In this document: in pieces, positions 56,828 through 64,000 of the stretch
How the letters are laid out: every line of letters starts with the position of its first letter
How positions within the stretch are numbered: the first letter of the stretch is position 1
Assembly (NCBI GenBank): GCA_014904845.1
Contig: MU119204.1
Location: 62,001-126,000 of the forward strand
Reading direction: 5' to 3'
DNA: 64,000 nt
Source: Acephala macrosclerotiorum
Taxonomy: Eukaryota > Ascomycota > Leotiomycetes > Helotiales > Mollisiaceae
Made by a program: the position numbers and the translations under genes
Notes under the pieces: generated by a model
What the model was told of the DNA's origin: nothing
Database searches by the model: none
What the model saw: the letters and a program-made list of their open reading frames with translations, nothing else

Positions 56828-59294
56828 TCATCTCTCGTACCTGGGTAGGGTGTCACGACGAGATGACGGACCCGGTAAATCGGGATGGAAATATTGTCCT
56901 CCATAGTCATCCTCATCGGGAAATTCCGGCGCAGATGGCTCATGGTGCGCTCCACTGCTACCCTCGCCGGCATTGTCGTCCTCATCATTTGGAAATTCCG
57001 AGGGCGCGCTGGCTTCTGCCAATAACCTTCGCCGTTCAAGTTCTTGCTTGTCTTCCGTGGCATTTAGCCTAGTTGTATGGCCGAGATCTTCCAGGACTGG
57101 CGCTGAGGGTATAGTGTGGTTTTCTTGGGTAGCATTATGATTAATATGTGGTCTGTCCAAAGTCGCCACGGGTGTCACATCTTCGGTGCCATAAAGATCG
57201 TCTTCGGGTTCTGTTGGAAGTGGAGGGGGAGCTGATGGAGCGAGGACTGTTCTCGATGATGAAGGACCAGGCGCATCGACTGGAGGTTGGCTGGGGAGTA
57301 AGCATTGCTCCGCGCGACGTGCTCTCTCCTTTTCGGTAAGTCCTTCTTCCTGTTGTATCTCTGGAGGAGGGACATTGATGGCGTCTAGTGCAGGTGGCGG
57401 GTATTGCTCAGGATAATAATCCTGATAGTCGTAGTCGTCTTGTGGACAATAATCTTGATATTGTGGTCCATACTGCTGGTCATGATAAGGGTAGTGGTGT
57501 TGTTGATGTCCGTGATAGTCATCTCCTTGGCCGTGAGCGAAAGATTCTTCATAGATTGGTTCATGTGCAGGCGAAATGTTTGCAGAAGCACCTTCAGACC
57601 ACTCATCTATCTGTCTTCTAGCGGTGCTGCTCCCTCTTCCACGTTGTAGAGCGCTGTTCGTTGTTCCCACCACGACTTCAAACAAACAGGCAACAACACT
57701 TTTTTCTCGTCTAATGTTCTCGGTGTCAACAATGCTGCCGCCCCAAGCAGCCAGCATATTGGAATTAGGATCTCGTGAGGCAGTCATAGCACCGACTCGA
57801 GGTACGTGCCTTTGCTGACCAGCTAACTTACCTCCAAGATCCACAACAACCTCAACATGGTACTTGAAGCTAATCATCTGGCCAGGTACTCCGGAGATGG
57901 TTGGAAAAGCATCCTCAGGAACTCTCACCGAAGCGTTGACACTGGCTGTCAAGGTAGTAGGATCGACTAAGAGCGGAGCGAACGTCTGAGCCAGATCTTT
58001 CCGAAACATACTGCTAGAACCAGCAGATGATAAAGACAGTCCTCCAAGGCCAGTTTTAGACTTCGGGTAGTATTCCTCGTGTTTTAATCTTTCAGCTTCC
58101 TTGCCTTTGAGGTCGGCAAAAAGAGACAGTGGCGGTGCCGAATCCACCCTTCCAGATCGGTAGAAAGTGATAATGATACCATGCAAGCTCTTGATTACCT
58201 TCGTGTGCTTTATGGAAATCTTCAATGGGAGATTGTCGCCAGGTAGGCAACCTGACTTGAGCAATTCAATGGTAGCGGTGATGGTCTGGTCCGCAGGAGA
58301 TAACTTGCTGCTGTTCCGTGGACTGTCTCGATTGGATTTCGCCGAAGAAGGCACTGGACCAAGCCTGAAGCTAAGTCCTGTACTGCTACTAACGGTGCTA
58401 TCTGTACTGTTGGCAGCACTGACGGTACTCTGCATCTCACTTGGCACTGGACTCCGAGGGGTCGCGTGGTGGTCCATCGATCCACACTGACTTGCAGAAT
58501 CATCTGGCAGCGGTGATCCCGCTGCTCGTACTGCTTCACTTCCAGACCCTGTATCGGTAGTTTCCAGGGACTTGCCATCCTTAACCTTTGTCGTTTTCTT
58601 CCTCCTTGCCCTCCGTGATATGGGTTCTAACGATATGGTGCGGGGTCTGGGTGGAGGCAACGGTCCAACATCAACAGTCTCCACAAGGGCAAGTTTTCGA
58701 TCGCAGCTCGAAGTTGCAGTTATTGATGTCGGTCGAGTGATTGTCGCAGTGATCAGGTAAGAAATGGTTCCCCGCTCAAACTATAAGTCCTGTTAGCAAT
58801 TTTCGGCGTGGCACGAGAACATTGTGAAGACTCACATCAATGCTTGTTGGAACTCCTTTGTTCGGAAATTCCAGCTCGAAGTTGAACTCATAATAGCCGA
58901 TATCGAGACGCCCTTCGCCACATAATGTAGATTCATCTTGAAAGAGGGAAGCATGGCCGTTACCAAAGTACTGAGATTTTCGGGGATTGCTCGACGTCGT
59001 CAGGGCGGGGTCCGGCCAAGGTTCGTTGGCACTGTTTGGATTCTTGAAGACACGTACGAAGCCATGAAGACAGACCGTCAGATGCGTCAGCCGTATCGGT
59101 TTTTCCACCTTGAGGATAACTGCGCCCTTGACTAGATCTCCCGGTGAGTATTTCCGATGCGGCTCGTCCGGGCGGATGTAGAAATCAGTCAGATTTCGCG
59201 AACGGGCTTTCAGCGACGTCAATCTAGAGAAGAACGACCTGCTGCTCGAAAGAGGGGGTGACGGTGAGGTCTTGGGTGAGGCATTTGCGCACAT
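56828..59294 (-). CDS. palF: pH-response arrestin PalF/Rim8
   Basis: Exons 59294-58836 and 58780-56828; the 55-bp intron is phase 0 and the protein is 803 aa. The arrestin N-terminal fold begins RNLTDFYIRPDEPHRKYSPG and continues DLVKGAVILKVEKPIRLTHL, then YFGNGHASLFQDE and GYYEFNFELEFP, all PalF/Rim8 wording. Exon 2 resumes FERGTISYLITATITRPTSI. The arrestin C-terminal fold occupies about residues 290-460 (LPLKISIKHTKVIKSLHGII, then MISFKYHVEVVVDLGG). The remaining 300 residues are disordered, Gln/Tyr/Pro-rich, with several SAP-type repeats near the end. PalF binds the plasma-membrane sensor PalH and recruits ESCRT for PacC activation at alkaline pH. Two GCCAAG PacC-like hexamers lie just upstream of the ATG. 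The ATG at 59294 (MCANASPKTSP) fits the family start. Confidence 0.9.
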
Positions 59295-60592
59295 GTCGAT
59301 GTGATTGTTTGTCGCCAAGAATCTCGGTGAACGCCAAGTAACTCGAGAGCGGTCACATTTAGAGTACCGTTCCGTAAGACAATACGACTCGACGGCTACT
59401 GATAGTAACCCGATGCGCAAACCTAAATGGCCTGACTGTTGTCGAACCAGGAGTAATGCCCAGCATGCAGTTCATTAATAATAAGAATGATCGCGGCCCT
59501 GGGATCTGGTGGCCGAGAAATCTGGAGCATACGCGTTGCAGGTTTGACCGGGGCAGCGTAAAGTCAGAGCGTGAGACACTACCCGCCAACACAAGCCGAC
59601 GACGACAGATGCAGATCGATGTTGTGACCTCTGCTGCGCCGATATATGACATATTTGTTCGTATCTAGCGTATCACTATAACCTGTTCTGTACTCTTCGA
59701 TCGGAAATCGTCCCTCTCGGTGCGCGCTCCTGTCCCAATGGAGTTGACCTTTCTGGTGGCCATTGTGGCTGGGTTTAATGCCGGGCTAGATCGTGAGTTG
59801 CTGCACACCGTATCTTTACGAGTTAAGCCTTCTCCCACACAGGAGAATGGGACGACGGGCCGTTCAAAAAAATTGTGATCCTGTGATCCTGCACATAATG
59901 GATTGCTGTTAGTCTGATGCGAGCCAGCGGCTCTGTCCTGCCTAGTTCTGGCAATATCAACGACCAAAAACCTTAATCCGTTTCCTGAAAGAACAGACGA
60001 CCAGTCGGGATTCGATGTCTCTCAAGGAACCGGACACAAGCAGTTTACTGAACTAGTGCACGACTCCGCTGCATTATAAAAATAAAAAATAAAAAAAGAA
60101 GGAAGGCAAAGGGCCGGGAAGGTCCCTCGCTCTTTCACACATCTCACGCCCTTCCTTCCATCTTATCAGATCACACCCCAGAAGGGCGGAAATGGCGATG
60201 AAAAAAGCTTGAGTGGGATGGTGGCGCCGAGAAGTGCGGCAAAATGCTTGTCTTGCCTTGCATTGTGATACCTACCTGGCCTTTGGTTTCTTACTCATAC
60301 TTGTTTCATGAACGCATCAGGGTCTCATTGGCTCCTCGCTTGAATCGCCCTGGTCAACCAGACGAGTCCCATGAAAGTGTAAGAAGAACCCTGACCGCGT
60401 CGAACCGCCCTTTGCCTAGGATGTGACAATAGCAATAGATACATCAGCGTAACAGCTCAATTCCGAAGCAAGAAAAGAAAGGAAATAATGGTCAGATCAT
60501 AGCTTTTGCAACTCAGCACTCAGATGCCACTGATCCCTTCCCACCATGCTGCTCGCTACTTATAGATGACACAAGACGCCGCAGACGTAGCA
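59295..60592. other. Intergenic region, palF promoter and MND1 3' end
   Basis: 1.3 kb with no supported gene. An A-rich tract lies at 60079-60100. PacC-like hexamers near the palF start are listed separately. Confidence 0.5.
59314..59338 (+). promoter_or_regulatory. Two PacC-like GCCAAG sites upstream of palF
   Basis: GCCAAG occurs at 59314-59319 and 59333-59338, 20 and 39 bp before the palF ATG, in the same orientation. GCCARG is the PacC/Rim101 core site. Yeast Rim101 represses RIM8 directly, so feedback on palF is plausible. About one such hexamer per kilobase is expected by chance, so the pair is suggestive only. Confidence 0.35.
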
Positions 60593-61296
60593 TCAGAGAT
60601 CCTTCAACCCCTCTCCAACAACGTATTCGTCCCCACAAGCAACCTGCATCATTCCAGCCACCGTAGCTCGGTCACCAGAAAGGCCCATAAGGAATGACTC
60701 GAGAGACTCGATGTTGTCCGTCCATCGAATCGCACTTTCCTTCAATGCCTTTGTCTCCTCTACCTTACGCAAAACCTCAGCTGGATCATTGTCGCTGTAG
60801 CAGGCCAACTCCTTGTCAAGACCTTCCATTTCTCTCAAGAGCATATCGTGAGTCTCCAGGAGTGCCTTCCTATCCATTCCTGTGCCTTCGAGCATCTCCT
60901 CATCGTCCTCGCGCTTGGCCATCTCCTCCTCAATATGTCTTTCCGTGTCTGCAATCGAAGCCTGCAACTTGCTCTCCTCCGCCTTCAAATTATTAATGAT
61001 ATTCTCCTTCGCCTTCTTCGCCTCTGAGTTGAAGCACCAATACCAGTTACCGCTCCCAATCTTCTCCACGCGGATAAGGCACTCGTCTTGGAGGGCCTGA
61101 AGGTATTCCTTGACTTGCATTTGGTTGATAGAAGCGACACTCGGGAGGAGTTTCTCGAGCTCTTTGAGGGTGAACACGCTCATGGACTCTTTGAAGTATT
61201 CGAGGATCTTTGCCTGCTTCGCGACAGGAGGAAGATTTTTGGGCGCCTAGGTTTTGTCAATCGATTGGTGTTAAGACGAGCCGATAAACAAACCAT
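60593..61296 (-). CDS. MND1: Meiotic nuclear division protein Mnd1
   Basis: Exon 1 codes only the ATG (61296-61294); a 47-bp intron (GTTTGT...CTAG) follows, and exon 2 is 61246-60593. The product is 218 aa, as in other Mnd1 proteins (219 in yeast). The N-terminus APKNLPPVAKQAKILEYFKE is followed by SVFTLKELEKLLP and a winged-helix end (IRVEKIGSGNWYWCFNSEAK). Residues 75-150 form a coiled coil (LKAEESKLQASIADTERHIE). Mnd1 pairs with Hop2 and stimulates Dmc1/Rad51 strand invasion in meiosis, so the fungus keeps meiotic machinery here. Without the ATG-only exon the gene would start at an internal Met and lose the conserved N-terminus. Confidence 0.92.
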
Positions 61297-61530
61297 TGTC
61301 TGCTTGATTATTCACTGCTCTTCTCTGTCGCGTGGGTGGTGTTGACTTTTGGTGTTGACACGTCGTTGATTTTTTGCCATGAAGGTGGCTTGCGGCCGGT
61401 TGAAAATGAAAGACCTCTATGAGAACACGCGCTTTACCAGCGATACTGCATACAGTCGTACACCAATTTATAGTATTACTTTCCTAGAGGAGTATACCTG
61501 AAGAGGATAGCAACTTCAACCTTGTCTTTT
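61297..61530. other. Short spacer between MND1 and the BNR_4 gene
   Basis: Contains the MND1 promoter and leader and the 3' end of the next minus-strand gene. No separate feature seen. Confidence 0.6.
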
Positions 61531-63074
61531 TCATTCGTACAATTTGAAGTCAAGAACAGCTACACTCCCAGTACCATCCTCCTCTTTGCTGGTGCCTATG
61601 AAGACCGACAAATTATCGGAATTCTCGAGCCTTTGCACATCCACCAGCGGCTCACCATCAAAACCATGGCCAAGCCATACTTGCTCGAATTTAGCATAAT
61701 TATGCTCTTTTCGAGCCTGCATTATTGCCAAACTCGAGTCAGTGTTTCCTGGAAGAATTGCATAAACATTGCTCTCTCTATCGACGCAAAGACTCCCACG
61801 CGCGCCTGTCTCCGTGGGCGGCGATGAGCTTTGAAGAAAAATTTTGGTCCATTGTCCTAAATCTTTTAGTATATTATAAATATCAGATTGTAGGGTCGAC
61901 TGGCATGCCTTACCATTCACATTACGACGATACACAATCCATGTCTCGGTGCCAGAAACCTTCTCTCGATTCAATACCCAGAAACCACCATCCCAGTCAG
62001 CTGCTTGGCTTTCCTGATTCAAGATCCCGCTGTGCATGGGAATCTCGAATACTCTCGCCCCTTCTGCACCTGGTTTGATGGTGTTCTCCACGCTCCCGTC
62101 TTTCCATCCCCGAAGATCAGCAAGTAGACGACATGCAGAGTTTCTCCAAGTTTGACCCAGGTCATCTGAGAATGCGTAGTTGAGGTCAAAGTTGTTCTCT
62201 GGGCCATTCGGACCAGCTTGCTGTTTATGGGCATTTTCTCGTGCAGAATTTGGAAAGGTGATGAAGTTTCTGTAACACCACGAGATGTGGAGGCGAGATA
62301 GGCGGTAGTCTATACCGTTGATGTATGGATTATTGGAGATCCCAGTCAGTTGCTGGCCCAGATACGTGTACTCGTGCGTGCTGGATGAATACCGGTACAA
62401 GATGTCTGATCCTGAACCTGCTCTGAGGAAAGGGTTGGCAAGGACCAAGTGAGTGTTTGGATGATGGACAAGCAACGGGTTGATACTCACTGTCCGATGC
62501 GATAAGTCAGGAGAAGGTCGTTCTCAACGCTCACGAATCTTGGGTACGAAACTTCCTTCATGAGATCATTTGGAGGAATTCCAGGCAAGAAATTCTGAGT
62601 CTTGCTGAAATTCGAAGCATCCCATGGATATTTCGAGGGATCATGGACCATATTCTGATCTGATATCCTGTATCGCAGTCTGAAGTGTGTTAATTAACAT
62701 GCCAAAAGCTCTGGGAAATAATCTCACTCATCACAATGATGATCGAAAGCTAGATGGATTGTTCCATCCCCTTCGCATACGCCAATGGAGATGGTATTGT
62801 GCCCGTCATCCATGTTTTGCAGGTAGTCCTCAAATTTAAAAGTTGACCATTCTGTCGATCGACGTTCTCCTTCAGCTAGGACATTACGTCGTGCCAGATT
62901 GACGAGACATTTGCCGTCTTGTCCTCCAGTACCATATGCTTCCGTATAGAATACAGCATACTGCCAGCCATTCACGGTTGTGAGAGCATTCTGTTGGAAC
63001 GAACATGCATTGATCCTGTGCTTCCTTGCTGGTTCTCGTCCAAGGATGGAAGTGGAGGGCGATTTGAGTCCCAT
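61531..63074 (-). CDS. BNR repeat-containing family protein (BNR_4-like)
   Basis: Exons 63074-62728, 62679-62491 and 62422-61531; both introns GT-AG, phase 2, total 475 aa. The start MGLKSPSTSILGREPARKHR has no signal peptide, so the protein may be cytosolic. The beta-propeller pattern is seen as INACSFQQNALTTVNGWQYA then VFYTEAYG, HNTISIGVCEGDGTIHLAFD, YNINGIDYR-like wording with RLHISWCYRN, and a repeated Asp-box-like phrase (FSDDLGQTWRNS). Members are predicted polysaccharide-binding or lyase/hydrolase propellers, mostly of unknown substrate. The gene sits at the edge of an unassigned end region and has no carbohydrate-active neighbours apart from the distant sugar transporter. Upstream sequence gives no better start. 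Confidence 0.75.
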
Positions 63075-64000
63075 CTCAATCCAAACACTCTTATTATACC
63101 TAGAGAAATATATCTCTTAATTGCTCCAGGAAGTTCTACCAAGACGAGAAAGTCACTCAGGCGAGCAAGCCAAGAGGCCGCGTCGTAACGGTAATGGCCG
63201 TAATCGGAAAAATGGCGAGACTTTTCACTCAACCAGTAGCAGCCTATTCTCATGTACCTACAACAGCAGAAGTGATAAAGCAGGTGAAGAATCCGATCAA
63301 GAGAAGTGTCTGCCTATCCCAGTTCTTTCAGGACGCAAAACCATGAACCTCGGTACATCACCCTCCGTATATCACCCTCCGAGATTGTGTTCTTCACCGC
63401 CATCCAGACCCCAAACTCAAGCTTCTCTTGGAGCGCCAATCACGACATCTCTGACTGATCACAAACATGCAGATCATGCAGCAACTGGAGCTTCTTTCCC
63501 CAATGATCCGTCGGTGAACCCTCGATGCAGGCAGCTTCGGCACTTTGACTGGGGAGGCAAAATCATAACCCCGCATTATGGACAGCCTGCACGGAAGGTA
63601 TTATCCAAACGAAGCACCACTCTGGATAGCCAACCTCATCTACGAAAATGTTGGCTATCTACGAACATTTTCATTCTACGTCGCGTTCGTCTCACAACCC
63701 AAGATGTCGGACTTCAATTCTGCCAAAGTTGACGCTTCAATCGTGGCTGGTGCTTCGCGCCTGGCCGACAAGTGGACCTTATTTGAATGATCCCGGTCTT
63801 AAGGCCATGGATCTCTTGATCTTTGTTCCTCTTATGAGTGACCATGTTCAGGTTTACGATGCGTCTCTTATCAAAAGGGAAAAGGGTGATCTGGTCACCG
63901 GGCACGTGGAGAAAGTTGATTGAAGTGTTGTCGTTTGATGTCTGAGTTTGGTTTCTTCTCGATTTCCACATCTGGAACTCAGAGCTATCCTCCTCTGCTG
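63075..64000. other. Window end; unassigned sequence
   Basis: Promoter of the BNR_4 gene plus sequence with several protein-like but short + strand frames: MAVIGKMARLFTQPVAAYSH at 63191-63343 (50 codons), and a frame ending at 63923 (LIFVPLMSDHVQVYDASLIK). No splice model joins them convincingly. A partial or relic gene is possible. Confidence 0.3.

Noticed and set aside
1..64000. CRISPR arrays, phage, plasmid or bacterial insertion sequences
   Set aside because: No regularly spaced repeats or bacterial-type gene order; introns throughout mark eukaryotic DNA.

Overview
The window is nuclear DNA from a filamentous ascomycete (Pezizomycotina, possibly Leotiomycetes, though that class is an inference). 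The evidence is dense 45-60 bp spliceosomal introns with GTAAGT/GTATGT donors and CTAAC/CTGAC branch sites, moderate GC, and fungal-only families (SUN glycosidase, PalF arrestin, Seb1/Msn2-type zinc finger, mL59, AAT permease). No operons, plasmid features, CRISPR arrays, rRNA or convincing tRNA genes were seen. Genes lie on both strands with no common pathway, so this looks like ordinary chromosomal housekeeping and regulatory DNA, not a metabolite cluster.

Layout. 1-16 kb: 3' part of the TRAPPII subunit Trs130/TRAPPC10 (+), an amino-acid permease of the Dip5-like group (+), a fungal protein of unknown function (-), the SMUBP2-type helicase Hcs1 (-), and a DUF202 membrane protein (-). 17-30 kb: a secreted SUN-family wall protein (-), the diphthamide synthetase Dph6 fused to RidA-like domains (-), a medium-chain oxidoreductase (+), and a C2H2 stress regulator of the Msn2/SebA type (-) with a very long upstream region. 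30-44.7 kb is gene-poor. It holds a PAQR/Izh receptor-like gene (-), a frameshifted fungal 7TM membrane-protein gene (-), a coiled-coil orphan (-), a MITE-like inverted repeat and diverged tandem repeats. 44.7-64 kb: Prp28 (-) and mitoribosomal mL59 (+) sharing a 260-bp divergent promoter, a delta-12 fatty acid desaturase (+), an MFS sugar transporter (-), the pH-signalling arrestin PalF/Rim8 (-), the meiotic protein Mnd1 (-) and a BNR_4-family protein (-). The last 0.9 kb is unassigned.

Exon-intron structures were built by hand from reading frames, splice consensus and phase. Almost all close perfectly to a full-length protein, which makes the exceptions worth attention. Hcs1 has a 980-bp intron carrying a decayed piece of another coding sequence. 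The PAQR gene needs a GA (not GT) donor. Prp28 needs a CG (not AG) acceptor in front of its motif VI exon. The 7TM gene has two single-base frameshifts in homopolymers. These could be real decay, rare non-canonical splicing, or assembly errors concentrated at 35.9-45.1 kb. I found no convincing wholly new biological system. The best leads are the Hcs1 intron and this cluster of broken signals.
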